A stretch of DNA of 64,000 bases from Pseudomonas ovata (lineage in GTDB: Bacteria > Pseudomonadota > Gammaproteobacteria > Pseudomonadales > Pseudomonadaceae), in contig NZ_QFFU01000007.1 of the NCBI RefSeq assembly GCF_003131185.1, positions 124,001-188,000 on the forward strand, given 5' to 3'. Shown piece by piece: positions 52,618-63,300 of this stretch (positions are counted from its first letter, which is position 1; every line of letters starts with the position of its first letter). The translations under genes were made by a program, and so were the position numbers. The notes under the pieces were generated by a model. The model searched no databases, had not been told where the DNA came from, and saw nothing but the letters and a program-made list of their open reading frames with translations.

Positions 52618-52668
52618 GGCTACCCGCTTTAGAAGGCGGCGCGCCCTTCCCGGCTGAAGCGGGTAGCC
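52618..52668. repeat. Long inverted repeat upstream of the hydrolase/dehydrogenase pair
   Basis: GGCTACCCGCTT (52618-52629) and AAGCGGGTAGCC (52657-52668) are perfect 12-bp complements. The 27-nt loop contains a nested GAAGG/CCTTC pair, so a long hairpin can form about 55 bp before the gene at 52724. Part of it resembles sequence at 9989-10025. Confidence 0.7.
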
Positions 52669-52723
52669 GCCCGGCCGGTCCTGCAGTCCGGCATCGTAAA
52701 ACAAACAGAACAAGGAGTTCGTC

Positions 52724-53818
52724 ATGAGTTCACCGGCTTCACCCTCGCGCACTGCGGCGCAGGCCAGCGAGAAATCCGTGTTGATCGATGTGCGCAACCA
52801 TATCGGCCACCTGGTGCTCAATCGCCCCGCCGGGCTCAACGCCCTGGACCTGCAGATGGTCCGCACGCTGAAGCTGCAGCTCCAGGCCTGGGCCGAGGAT
52901 GACGACGTGTATGCCGTGGTGCTGCGCGGCGCCGGTGACAAGGCGTTCTGTGCCGGTGGTGACATTCGCGCCCTGTACGACAGCTACACCGGTGGTCATG
53001 ACCTGCACTTGCGGTTTTTCGAAGAAGAGTACGCGCTGGACCTGGCCATCCATGACTACCGCAAGCCGATAATGGCGCTGATGGACCGGCTGGTGCTTGG
53101 CGGTGGCCTGGGGCTGGTGCACAGCGCCGACCTGCGGGTGGTGACCGAGCGCAGTTCACTGGGCATGCCCGAGGTGGCCATCGGTTATTTTCCCGATGTC
53201 GGCGCCAGCTATTTCCTGCCGCGCCTGCCCGGTGAGCTGGGCCTGTACCTGGGGATTACCGGCGCCCGCATCGGCGCGGCCGACGCGTTGTATTGCGGGC
53301 TGGCCGACTGGCACATGCCCAGCCAGTCGCTGGGGCGCCTGGACCACATGCTCGATCACCTGAAATGGAAATCCACCCCGCTCAAGGACTTGCAGGCGGT
53401 CATGGCCCGCCTGGGCAGCCAGCGCTTGCCCGACCCACCGTTGCAGAGGCTGCGGCCGGCCATCGATCATTTTTTCGCCCTGCCCGACATCGCCAGCATC
53501 ATCGAGCAATTGCAGCAGGTCAGCGTGGCCGACAGCCGGCAATGGGCGCTGGACACGGCCAGAATCATGCAGGGCCGCTCGCCACTGGCCATGGCCGTGA
53601 CCCTGGAACTGCTGCGCCGGGGTCGACAATTGTCCTTGCAGGAGTGTTTTGCGCTGGAGCTGAGCCTGGACCGCCAGTGGTTCGAACATGGCGACCTGAT
53701 CGAGGGTGTGCGCGCGCTGATCATCGACAAGGACAAGCAACCGCGCTGGCAGCCGGCCACGGTGCAGGCGCTCAAGGATGAAGATGTGCGGCGTTTTTTC
53801 ACCGAGTCGGAGAACTGA
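52724..53818 (+). CDS. 3-hydroxyisobutyryl-CoA hydrolase-like (enoyl-CoA hydratase/isomerase family)
   Basis: A 364-aa crotonase-fold enzyme, longer than simple enoyl-CoA hydratases and matching the HIBCH subgroup. The CoA/oxyanion motif is [14 protein letters not shown], followed by [20 protein letters not shown] and [20 protein letters not shown], typical of HIBCH. It likely hydrolyses 3-hydroxyisobutyryl-CoA in valine degradation. The next gene starts 2 bp after its stop. Confidence 0.9.
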   Translation: MSSPASPSRTAAQASEKSVLIDVRNHIGHLVLNRPAGLNALDLQMVRTLKLQLQAWAEDDDVYAVVLRGAGDKAFCAGGDIRALYDSYTGGHDLHLRFFEEEYALDLAIHDYRKPIMALMDRLVLGGGLGLVHSADLRVVTERSSLGMPEVAIGYFPDVGASYFLPRLPGELGLYLGITGARIGAADALYCGLADWHMPSQSLGRLDHMLDHLKWKSTPLKDLQAVMARLGSQRLPDPPLQRLRPAIDHFFALPDIASIIEQLQQVSVADSRQWALDTARIMQGRSPLAMAVTLELLRRGRQLSLQECFALELSLDRQWFEHGDLIEGVRALIIDKDKQPRWQPATVQALKDEDVRRFFTESEN

Positions 53819-53820
53819 TC

Positions 53821-54972
53821 ATGCATGACCTCGAACTGAGTCAAGAACAGGTGATGATCCGTGACATGGCCCGGGACTTTGCCCGCCATGAAATCGCCCC
53901 GCACGCCCGGGCCTGGGAGCAGGCCGGGTGGATCGACGATGAACTGGTGGCGCGCATGGGTGACCTGGGGCTGCTGGGCATGATCGTGCCGGAACAGTGG
54001 GGCGGCAGTTATATCGATTACGTGGCCTACGCCCTGGCGGTGGAGGAAATCTCCGCCGCCGATGCGGCCACCGGCACCTTGATGAGCGTGCACAGCTCGG
54101 TGGGCTGCGGGCCGATCCTCAATTACGGCAATGACGAGCAGAAAAACACCTGGCTGGCACGGCTGGCCAGCGGCAAGGCCATCGGCTGCTTTTGCCTGAC
54201 CGAACCGCAGGCCGGCTCCGAGGCGCATAACCTGCGCACCCGGGCCGAAGCGGACGGTGATCACTGGGTGCTCAACGGTGCCAAGCAGTTCGTCAGCAAT
54301 GGCCAGCGGGCGCAGCTGGCGATTGTCTTTGCAGTGACCGATCCGGCACTGGGCAAGAAGGGCCTGTCGGCGTTCCTGGTGCCCACCGATACGCCAGGAT
54401 TCAATGTCGAGCGGCGCGAGCACAAGATGGGCATTCGCGCCTCGGACACCTGCGCCATCAGCCTGACCGATTGCCGCATCCCGGCGTCCAGCCTGCTGGG
54501 CGAACGCGGCAAGGGCCTGGCCATTGCCTTGTCCAACCTGGAAGGCGGGCGCATCGGCATTGCCGCCCAGGCCCTTGGCATTGCCCGCGCGGCGTTCGAG
54601 GCGGCGCTGGTGTATGCCCGCGAGCGGGTGCAGTTCGGCAAGCCGATCATCGAGCACCCCAGCGTGGCCAACCTGCTGGCCGACATGCACACGCGCATCA
54701 ATGCCAGCCGGCTACTGGTACTGCATGCTGCCCGCCTGCGCAGCGCCGCCCTGCCCTGCTTGTCAGAAGCCTCGCAAGCCAAACTGTTTGCCTCGGAGAT
54801 GGCCGAGCAGGTGTGCTCCAGTGCGATGCAGGTCCACGGTGGCTATGGCTACCTGGAGGATTACCCGGTGGAGCGTTATTACCGCGATGCGCGCATCACC
54901 CAGATCTACGAAGGCACCAGCGAAATCCAGCGCCTGCTGATTGCCCGGGAGCTGCGCCATTACCTGGCGTAG
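53821..54972 (+). CDS. Acyl-CoA dehydrogenase (isobutyryl/short-chain type)
   Basis: A 383-aa FAD-dependent enzyme. Helical N-terminal domain, then [20 protein letters not shown] and [13 protein letters not shown] in the beta domain. The C-terminal domain has [20 protein letters not shown] and catalytic Glu364 in IYEGTSEIQ. The position after the HIBCH-like gene suggests isobutyryl-CoA dehydrogenase in branched-chain degradation; other short acyl-CoAs are possible. Confidence 0.92.
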   Translation: MHDLELSQEQVMIRDMARDFARHEIAPHARAWEQAGWIDDELVARMGDLGLLGMIVPEQWGGSYIDYVAYALAVEEISAADAATGTLMSVHSSVGCGPILNYGNDEQKNTWLARLASGKAIGCFCLTEPQAGSEAHNLRTRAEADGDHWVLNGAKQFVSNGQRAQLAIVFAVTDPALGKKGLSAFLVPTDTPGFNVERREHKMGIRASDTCAISLTDCRIPASSLLGERGKGLAIALSNLEGGRIGIAAQALGIARAAFEAALVYARERVQFGKPIIEHPSVANLLADMHTRINASRLLVLHAARLRSAALPCLSEASQAKLFASEMAEQVCSSAMQVHGGYGYLEDYPVERYYRDARITQIYEGTSEIQRLLIARELRHYLA

Positions 54973-54991
54973 CCACCGAGCGCGCAGCCGA

Positions 54992-55020
54992 TACCGGGCT
55001 CACAGGCATGCGGCCCGGTA
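54992..55020. terminator. Bidirectional hairpin between convergent genes
   Basis: TACCGGGC and GCCCGGTA are perfect 8-bp complements around a 13-nt loop between the dehydrogenase and the giant minus-strand gene. Confidence 0.6.
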
Positions 55021-55030
55021 CTGCCAATCG

Positions 55031-58000
55031 CTACGGCACCTTCTTGTGCCGCCCCAGCACCGTGACCAGCAGGGCCACCGTATCGGCGTTGGCCAGCATG
55101 ACGTCGGTACGCTTCTCGACATCGGCATAGAACACATCGCGTGCCTGTGACAGGCTCTTTGTACCGGTGATGTCCAGAATCCTGCGCAAGGACTTGCCGT
55201 CGCGCTTGCCCAGGTCTTTCCAGGTGCCGTCATGCTGGTGAATGCGAAACAGCCGGTCTGCGGAGGTGCGATGGGACAGGCCGTTCTGGTGCACAACGAT
55301 GTCCTCCTTCATCGCATGGCGATAGGCCGAGTTGTCTTCGAGCAGGTCGACAAACGGCATGTGCGCCTCGACATAGGCAATGTCTTCGGTGGCGCAATAC
55401 AAGTGCGACAGTTCATGCAACAGAACCGCCGAGCGAAAATGCGCCCCCAGGTGGAAGCTACCGCGCCTTGTCACACTGGGCTTGAGCCGGCACACCGGCT
55501 CGATGAAGAATTTTTCCGTCAGGTAGATGCGCTTTTGCGGCTCGGTCAGAAAGGTGAAGGCCAGCGTATTTTCCCCATTGGTCCTGCGGGTACCGACGAT
55601 AAAGCGTTGAGAGTTGAACGGTGACAGGGAACTGTCCATCAATTCGCCATACAGCCGCCTGACCACGCTGTCGACAGTGTCGTAGAGACGGGTGTCCGGG
55701 TGGGGGGCGCCGAAGAAGTCGGCCAGGAGGGCCGTGACCTGCTCATGATGGCCACCGTCAGCGGTACGATAGGCCAGATTGTCCAGGCAGTTTTCCAGGT
55801 ACTGGCGCGCCTGCGCATGGCCCTCGACGATATCCTGGGCCCGAGTACGGTATTTCTGACGAATCTCCGCCATGCCGCGCGCCTCGACGAGCAGGGAGTG
55901 TTCCACTTCGGCCTCGACCAGGCTGCTCTGTATGCGGGTGACGATCCCGCCGCCGCCTCTGAGCCCGCCTTGCAGATCCAGTTGCCACTGTTGTTGCAAA
56001 TCGAGGGTAATGCGCGGCCCCGTATTGTCGCCACCGACGATGTACCAGCCATTCTCGTCCTGGGCCACCTCGTAGACCGCGCCGGCCAGGGGCACATACG
56101 TTCTGTCATTGGCCGGGTTCAGGTAGACATTGAGCAATGGGTCCTTGGACAGCGTATTGAGGTTCACTTCATGGACCCGAAACGGGCGCAGCCGCGACCA
56201 TAACTGCGACGTCATGCGGTTATTGCCCCAGCCGAACGACTCGAAGTTCGGCGAAGGCTGCCTGTCGGTGATCACGGGCACGCCTTCAGGGTCCATCACT
56301 TCAGGCTCGGCCATCTCTTCTTCCCTGGCACGCCGCGCAGAAATCAGCACGCCAAGGCCGGCCAGCAGCTCGGACGCCGCCTTGCCCCAGTTTTCCTGCA
56401 CCACGTCGAGGGCCGAAGCGTGCAGTAGGCCCTGGCTCTGCCACACACCGACCAGCGCGCCCAGGCGCCCCGGCAACAAGGCCAGAAGCTGCTCGGCACC
56501 CAGTGCCCAGAGAAACTGTGTACGGCTGCGGTCAGCCTCGTGGTTGGTCACACTCAACTGGTCGAACCACCATTGCAGGACCTGCCCGGCACTGTCGAGC
56601 AAGGCTTGCAGCGCATTGCCCTGCAGCGGTGCCACGGCCAGTGCAACCGGCTGCGGAGTCGACCAGGGCACATCCAGCGTCGACTCGGTACTGAATGGCA
56701 CATGCGGTTCCATGAACCCACCATTGTCGTATAACCGACGCCCTGCCGGGTCGAGGCGATCGAGAATGAAGGCCTGCATGGGCGCATGCATGTGAATATC
56801 GTTCAGCAAGGCGTCGGCATCAGCGTACTCCTTGAGCAGGAAATCGGCGTTGAACAACGCATACAACAACCACGGGCCCGGCTGCGGTGCACGGGGCGCA
56901 ATGATGAACGCGCCCAGCACCGGATTTACAGGCAGACCGGGAGCCGCCTGCAACTGCAAGGGGCTGATGATGATGTCGTGCCCCAGCACCGGCAGCCGCC
57001 CCGTGCCATCGGGCATGCTCAAGACATTTTCGATGAAGCGATAACCCTGCTCGCTCAGGTCGTCGACGATGCGCATGGCATAGGTACGCAGCAGCTCCAG
57101 GGGCGGTATCTGCTCGGCGTAGAACTTCAGGCGCACGGCATAATCGGGATCGCCGGGCGAGAACTTGTCACTCAAGAGCTGCCGGTAATGGGTCGAGATA
57201 TCCAGGTCGCGGATCAGTTGCTCCAGGTAGGCAGACGTCAGCGCGTCCTGCAGATCGCCTGACTCGTTTGTCGAGACCGAAATCAGGCCACCCTGGCTGG
57301 CCGAGAACCGCTCGATGGCGTAGTCGGTCAGGCTGGCGCTCACCTGGGTCGTCGCCGCAGGCAAGCCCTGGGGAACCTCACCAGTCGCCACCGGCGCTGC
57401 GGTGTAATGCGTCAGGGTCACCTTGATTCGGTCGGGGCTCAGGGCGTGCCCGGGAAAGTCGGCCTGCAGCCGGGCCAGCAATTTCGTGCGGGCGTACTCA
57501 CGCGGTTCCGGAATATCAAAGAGAAAATCCTTGCCTGAATGACACGCCACATACCAGTGCTGGACGATGCGCCTGAGTTCGAACAACTGCTCCAGCGTGG
57601 CCTGCTTGACCCAGGCCGGCAGCAAGGCATCGGAAAGCAGCACCTGCAGCGTGATCCCGATCCGGTCGAGTAATTGTCGGTTGCCTGTATCGTACTCTCT
57701 GGCCTGCAGGGTATTGCGCAGTTCATCGGCTGGCAGCTTCCAGCGCCGGGCCTGGCGCAGGGCATGCGCCACGTCCTGGCATTGCCGATCGATATCGGCC
57801 TGCTGCAAGGCCTGGATGAAATGCCCTTCCACCGGCTGCAACAGCACCTTGAGCGATAAGGGGCCCTGCTGGCTGTCCAGGCAAGATTGCAAGCGGGCCC
57901 GGTCGGCCTGGCCGAGCTGGCTCATCCAGGCCGCACGCGCCACCGGCCGGGCAAAGTCGGCGACCAGGTGATCCTCTAGCGCCTGCAGCGAAGCATGCGT

Positions 58001-60211
58001 GGCAAGCCCCGCGCACAACGACCACGCGACGTAATGCCCGGGACTTGCCGCCCGGTGCAGGACCAGCATGTCATGCACCAGCACATCGGGCTGGCCGGGG
58101 TCAAAAGAGAGATGAACCTGGTTGACCACGACTCGTTGCTCACCCTGGGCCGCGCGCAGGTAAGCGATCGGTCGATCCAGGGCCTGACGAAAGATCTCCA
58201 GGCTCGGCAAGTCGGGATCTTCGACGCGCAGCCCCATGGCCAACTCCAGGTGCAGTGCACAATCACGAATCTGAACGCCCTGCATCGGCAAAGGCAACCG
58301 GGTGTCGAGCCAGCGCAGGGGGCGGGAGAAAAAGCGCTGCAGGTGCAGCTTATAACGCTCGGCAAACACTTTGCATGCCTGTGTGAGGATCTGTTCGAGC
58401 AGCGCGACGGGCAGCTCCGGCACACGCTGTATCGTATGTTCGGTTGTGCCGCTCAATACCCTGGCATCGCCAGGCAGTGGTTCGGATAAGTGCCCGCTGA
58501 GCCGCTCGAGCGCCAGGGAAACAAGCCGGACGTTGCCCATGCCAGCGACTTGAACCCACAGGTCGCGGGCATCCGGGTGCGCGTCGCCCAGCACCGCCAG
58601 ATAACCATTCAGCACTTCGCGCATGCAGCCACCCACGCCGCTGTAGAACTGGCCCTGGCGCTCGACGAACAGGTCCAGGACCCTTAATTGCTGGCCCCAG
58701 GAGTCCGGCGAAATGAGAATGGGCGAGTCGATCAGCCACGGATGGTCGTCGCTGCCGTCCTCCAGATCCGAGGCCCAGCGTTTCTCGAAGCTGCCCTGGC
58801 CACCGGCCCAGCGCGTGTTGTCATGCACGCCCATCAGGCGATGATCCAGCAGCGCGCGGATGTCCAGCGCGTCATCCACCCGGACGGCAGCGCGCTTGTG
58901 CTCGATGGCCGGTAGATCAAGCACGTGCGCCAGGCTGCGCTTTTGCAAGGCAATGATCGACTCGAGCTGCCGGGTGAACAACGACTCTTCGATCAGGTCC
59001 AGGCGCACATGCTCGATTCCCGTTGCCTGCAAGGCACCATGCTCGTTCAACGAAGTGAAATGCACGACCTCGACAAATCCCTGGTCACTGCGAAAGTGTG
59101 CTTCGAGTTGCTGGCGATTGGCGAAGCGTCGTATCCCGTAGCGCGAAGAGAACAGGTACAAACCCGGCAGTTCGGTATTGATCAGTTCCAGAAGAAAAAG
59201 ACCCGACAGCTTTATTGCGCCCTGCCCGCTCACCATGATCGACACCTGCCAGGCCTGACCGGCCTCGCCACCGCTGCGCAATGCGGTGTCACGCAGACGC
59301 CGCAGTTCCAGCTCGCTCAATTGCTGGCGAGCACGGGCGTGCAACAGACCGTGACGAAACGCGTCGGCCAGGGCGCTTGTGACGAATTCACGCACCGTCA
59401 GGCCATCGGCCCGCAGCGCGTTCCAGTATTCATCCAGCGCGACCTGATAAGGCCGATCCAGGTCGATGCCGGCCGCGGTCAGTGCCGACTGCCAGGGCAA
59501 GGCCTGAGCCTCACTCAACAGCTCGCCCCGGGGCCCCAGAAACTGCCGTGGCGTCACGCTGCCAGCCCCATGGTCGACAAACGCCGCCTCGGCCAGGGCT
59601 TGCGTACCCACGACCCGAACCCCCTCAAGGCCGGTTTCGCTGAGCAGTTGCAGCGGGTGCTGGAAAACATCGATGTCGATCTGCAGCCGGGACTGGATTT
59701 CATCCTGCAACTTGCGGGCGATGACCGTCTGCATTGATGGCAGGTCGTCGAGCTGGCGGTTCAGGGCGTCAAGATGAGCGGCCTGCTGCTCAAGGATCGC
59801 CTGCGCCCGGCGCGTAAAGGGATCATCTGGCACATGCTCGACCTCCAGGACCGCCGAACGCCCCCCCAGAAAACGCTGGATGAGCGCTGCGTTCAGTCGG
59901 GTACGATCATCGAAGCGTTCGATCCCGAACAGCAGGGTGTGCAGGAAGATGGGCGCCGTCGGCAGCAAGGGATCGCTGATCACCCAGGCTGCGGTCAGTT
60001 CGGCGCCCAGTTCAAGGCCTGTTTCGCTGACCAGGCGCTCAACGCGCAGCCTCGGTAACGTGGCATCGTGGTCTGGCGTATCGAGCAGCCCCTGCAGCCA
60101 GTCGTGTTGGTCTGCGCTGATCTGTGAAGTACTCAACGCTTGCCTGAGGTGCAGGGAAAAGCGCTTTTTCAGCGCCGGGCCATGAAAATAGGGTGTCTCG
60201 ACAGCGGACAT
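55031..60211 (-). CDS. Giant toxin-like protein with C-terminal HEXXH metallopeptidase-like domain
   Basis: A 1726-aa protein (start ATG 60211 after AAAGGAACC). No signal peptide. The large N-terminal and central part resembles Pseudomonas giant proteins annotated as dermonecrotic-toxin/DUF6543 type: long helical regions, a VTLTHYTAAPV stretch, and a hydrophobic segment LWALGAEQLLALLPGRLGAL (about 56440-56515). The last about 130 residues contain HELSH (bases 55403-55417; His1599 and His1603), then TEDIAY (55373-55390) and ANADTVALLVTVLG near the end, an aspzincin (M35-like) zinc-peptidase pattern. The spacing between the second His and Asp is slightly shorter than in known members. It lies downstream of a paralogous gene in the same direction. 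Delivery route and immunity partner are unknown. Confidence 0.82.
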   Translation of the reverse strand: MSAVETPYFHGPALKKRFSLHLRQALSTSQISADQHDWLQGLLDTPDHDATLPRLRVERLVSETGLELGAELTAAWVISDPLLPTAPIFLHTLLFGIERFDDRTRLNAALIQRFLGGRSAVLEVEHVPDDPFTRRAQAILEQQAAHLDALNRQLDDLPSMQTVIARKLQDEIQSRLQIDIDVFQHPLQLLSETGLEGVRVVGTQALAEAAFVDHGAGSVTPRQFLGPRGELLSEAQALPWQSALTAAGIDLDRPYQVALDEYWNALRADGLTVREFVTSALADAFRHGLLHARARQQLSELELRRLRDTALRSGGEAGQAWQVSIMVSGQGAIKLSGLFLLELINTELPGLYLFSSRYGIRRFANRQQLEAHFRSDQGFVEVVHFTSLNEHGALQATGIEHVRLDLIEESLFTRQLESIIALQKRSLAHVLDLPAIEHKRAAVRVDDALDIRALLDHRLMGVHDNTRWAGGQGSFEKRWASDLEDGSDDHPWLIDSPILISPDSWGQQLRVLDLFVERQGQFYSGVGGCMREVLNGYLAVLGDAHPDARDLWVQVAGMGNVRLVSLALERLSGHLSEPLPGDARVLSGTTEHTIQRVPELPVALLEQILTQACKVFAERYKLHLQRFFSRPLRWLDTRLPLPMQGVQIRDCALHLELAMGLRVEDPDLPSLEIFRQALDRPIAYLRAAQGEQRVVVNQVHLSFDPGQPDVLVHDMLVLHRAASPGHYVAWSLCAGLATHASLQALEDHLVADFARPVARAAWMSQLGQADRARLQSCLDSQQGPLSLKVLLQPVEGHFIQALQQADIDRQCQDVAHALRQARRWKLPADELRNTLQAREYDTGNRQLLDRIGITLQVLLSDALLPAWVKQATLEQLFELRRIVQHWYVACHSGKDFLFDIPEPREYARTKLLARLQADFPGHALSPDRIKVTLTHYTAAPVATGEVPQGLPAATTQVSASLTDYAIERFSASQGGLISVSTNESGDLQDALTSAYLEQLIRDLDISTHYRQLLSDKFSPGDPDYAVRLKFYAEQIPPLELLRTYAMRIVDDLSEQGYRFIENVLSMPDGTGRLPVLGHDIIISPLQLQAAPGLPVNPVLGAFIIAPRAPQPGPWLLYALFNADFLLKEYADADALLNDIHMHAPMQAFILDRLDPAGRRLYDNGGFMEPHVPFSTESTLDVPWSTPQPVALAVAPLQGNALQALLDSAGQVLQWWFDQLSVTNHEADRSRTQFLWALGAEQLLALLPGRLGALVGVWQSQGLLHASALDVVQENWGKAASELLAGLGVLISARRAREEEMAEPEVMDPEGVPVITDRQPSPNFESFGWGNNRMTSQLWSRLRPFRVHEVNLNTLSKDPLLNVYLNPANDRTYVPLAGAVYEVAQDENGWYIVGGDNTGPRITLDLQQQWQLDLQGGLRGGGGIVTRIQSSLVEAEVEHSLLVEARGMAEIRQKYRTRAQDIVEGHAQARQYLENCLDNLAYRTADGGHHEQVTALLADFFGAPHPDTRLYDTVDSVVRRLYGELMDSSLSPFNSQRFIVGTRRTNGENTLAFTFLTEPQKRIYLTEKFFIEPVCRLKPSVTRRGSFHLGAHFRSAVLLHELSHLYCATEDIAYVEAHMPFVDLLEDNSAYRHAMKEDIVVHQNGLSHRTSADRLFRIHQHDGTWKDLGKRDGKSLRRILDITGTKSLSQARDVFYADVEKRTDVMLANADTVALLVTVLGRHKKVP

Positions 60212-60337
60212 GCAAGGTTCCTTTTGCAGGGTCTGGCCGGCTCCGGCACCCGCCACAGGCGTGATGACGGAGCCGGCAAAAAGAACCGGGATGCTATCGA
60301 CAGGTACCGCGCGTGCTGCGCTACATAAGGCAATAAT

Positions 60338-63300
60338 TCAGCGCCAGCGCTGCTGCCCCAGCAGGCTGACCAGCATGGTCAGCGAATCGGCGTTGGCCAG
60401 GATGATCCGGCGCCTCGCATGCGGGTTGGCGAAAAACTCCCGACGGGCAGCCGGCAGGTCGGGCTGCCCGGTGAGCAACAGGACAGCCGCAAAGGCCGGT
60501 CCATCCTCGACGCGCAGATCGCGCATGCCGCCGGCTTCCCTGACCTGGAACAACTGCCCTGGCGGCGTCCGGTGCGACAGCGAAGACTGGCGCAGTTGCT
60601 GCAGACGCTGTTTGTAGTGAGCCAACGCCGGCAGGCTTTCATCGAGCCGCTCCAGCGGCGGTGCGCTGGCATCCAGATAGGCAATGTCATGGGTGTCGAG
60701 GACCAGATGGGAGATCTCGTGCAGCAGGGCCATGGCCCGAAAGTGATCGCCCGGATTGAACGCCCGACTGCCAGGCGGGCCCTCCACGAGGCGATAGGGC
60801 GGTGTGGCAAAGAACATCGGACCAAGAAAAAACCGCGCCTGTGGATCGCCGACGATCACAAAGGCGGCCAGGGTCTCGCGGCCTGGCTGGAGGGCACCGG
60901 TGACGAAACGCATGGAATCCAGGGGCGACAGCGAAGGCTCCGACAGCGCCATGAACAGCTCGCTGACCCGCGCCCTCAGGCTGTCGATCAGCACCATGCC
61001 CGGCACCGGTACGCCGAAGAAGTCACGCAATACAGCCTGCACCGGCGCGGACAAGCCTTCGGCGAACGGCACGTTGAGGTTGAACAGCACATTGCGCAGG
61101 TACGCCAGGGCCTGGTAGCGCGCCAGGTTGATCTGCCGGGCGTGATCACGGGACCGGCTGCGGATTTCAGTGATGCCACTGGCCTGCACGATCATGAGTT
61201 CATCAATGCGGTCCTGCAGCTCCTGATGCTCATCCGTGCGATCCGGCAAACCGCCGCCGCGCAAGCCCTGTCCGAGATCGAGTTCCCATTGCTGGTGACT
61301 GTCCAGGCGAATGGCAGGACCGTCGCCGCTACCGCCAGTGATCCGCCAGCCACTGTGCTGCAGGGCGACCTCATAAACCTGCCCGGCCACGGCGGCATAC
61401 TGGCGTGCAGTGACCGGGTCCTGATAGAGGTTCAACAAGGCATCACGGTGCAGGCTGTTCAACTCGATGTCATGCACCTCGAACGGGCGCAGTCGCTGTT
61501 TGAGTTCGGGCGTCAATGCCGAATGGCGCCAGGAAAACTCCGGAAAGTCCAGGGCCGGCTCCCGGCGTGGGTCGCGCAACGCCGGGTCGGCCTCTTCATG
61601 ACGCGTCGTCACCAGCATGCCCAGTGCCGCCGAGAACTCGGACAGCGCCTCTCCCCAATGCCGCTCGTAGGCAGCACTGGCCGACGCACGGAACAATGCC
61701 TGGCTTTGCCAGGCGGCCAACAAGAGGCCCAGCTTGCCGGGCACGAAGGCCAGGATCTGTTCGACCCCCAGCGCCAGCACATGCACGAACGACGCCCAGT
61801 CGGCTTCGGCACTGGTGACGCTTTGCTTGCGGCTCAAGTCCTGCAACAACTGCAGGGTGGCCTCGAACAGGTGCCGCAGGGCATTGCCCTCCAGCACCTC
61901 GGTGCCCAAGGCGACCTGCGCGGGCCTGACCAGTGGCACGTCGCTGAACGACTCGGTGCTCCAGGGAATGTGCGCCTCATGCAGGCCATCGTTTTCATAG
62001 CGTTTGCGCACGACAGGCGCCACCCGGTCCAGTATCAACCGCTGCAAGGGAGCCACCGTGCGCAACTGCGCCAACAGATCGTCCAGGTCACGAAATTCCT
62101 TGAAGCAGAACGACGCGTTGAACAGTGCATGCAGCACCACCGGCCCCTTGCGGGTGTCCAGCGGCGCGATCAGGTAGAGGCAGGCCACCGGATCAGGCGC
62201 CATGTCGGGGCGTGGCACCAGGGTCAAGGGGCGCAAGACGATGTCACACCCGTGCACCGGCTGACGCGCCTGGCTGTCGGGCATTTCCAGAATGCACTGG
62301 ATGAAATCGAAGGCGGTCGGGCTGAGCGAGCCCTGCATTTTCATTTCCAGCGCCACCAACGACAGCAGGGTCGGCACCTGACGAATGAAACGTTCCCGGC
62401 GCTGCGGGTAGTGCGGATCGGTCGGTGCCAGCCGTTCGGTCAACAGCCTCCGGTAGTGCATGCCCAGGTCCAGTTCATGCACCAGCGCGGCGACATAGCC
62501 GGCTGTCAGCCCGGCCGGGTGCGTCATGTCCGGCGGCACACTGACGCTCAGGCTGGCGCCCTGCAGGTGGGCGAAGTGGTTCAGGGCGAAATCCACCAGG
62601 CTTTCACTGTCGACCTGCGTGGCGGCCGGGATGGCCGAGGGAATGCTGCCCAGCGGCACCGGGGCCGCAATGTAATGGGTCACGGTCACGATAATGCGCT
62701 GCGGGTCCGGCGCCCCATCGGGGAAATCACGGGCCAGGGCGACCAGCAGGTGCTGACGGGCAAAGCCGTGGAGCGACGCGATACCGCTCAGAAAGTCTTC
62801 GTTGCGATCTACGTCATGGCCGTAACGGCTCAACAGGTCGGCATAGACGTCCATGTCGGCCATCGAGGCCGAGCGCAACCACGGCGGCAGCATGGCCAGG
62901 AGCACTTTGTTCTGGATGCGGAGGGCCAGGTTATCCAGACAGACCAGCAAGCGTCGATCCTCACCGGCCAGGTCGATGTAGCGCCGGCACAGGGGGGCCG
63001 CCAGTCGTTGGCTGCGGGCCTGTTGCAGGGCATTGTCGACGCGTTGTTGCTGGCGCTGCTGTTCATCGTGCTGCATGCGGCGAATGAAATGCCCGTTCTC
63101 CGGCGCCCGCTGCAAACGGAACGAATGACCTGCCCCCAACTGCTCATCGAGGTGGCGGCGGTCAGGCTCATCAAGCAGCGCCAGCCAGCGTCCCCGTCCG
63201 GCCGGGGGCGCCATGCGCCGATTGAGCCATTGTTCAAGCGCGTGCATCGAGGCCAGAGGTTGCAGGCCGGTGATCGATGACCAGAACAACAAGGCCTGTT

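Noticed and set aside
60419..63280. 953-codon plus-strand frame opposite the second giant protein
   Set aside because: It has Gln/Arg/His-rich composition with no domain; the minus strand shows paralogy to the neighbouring giant gene.
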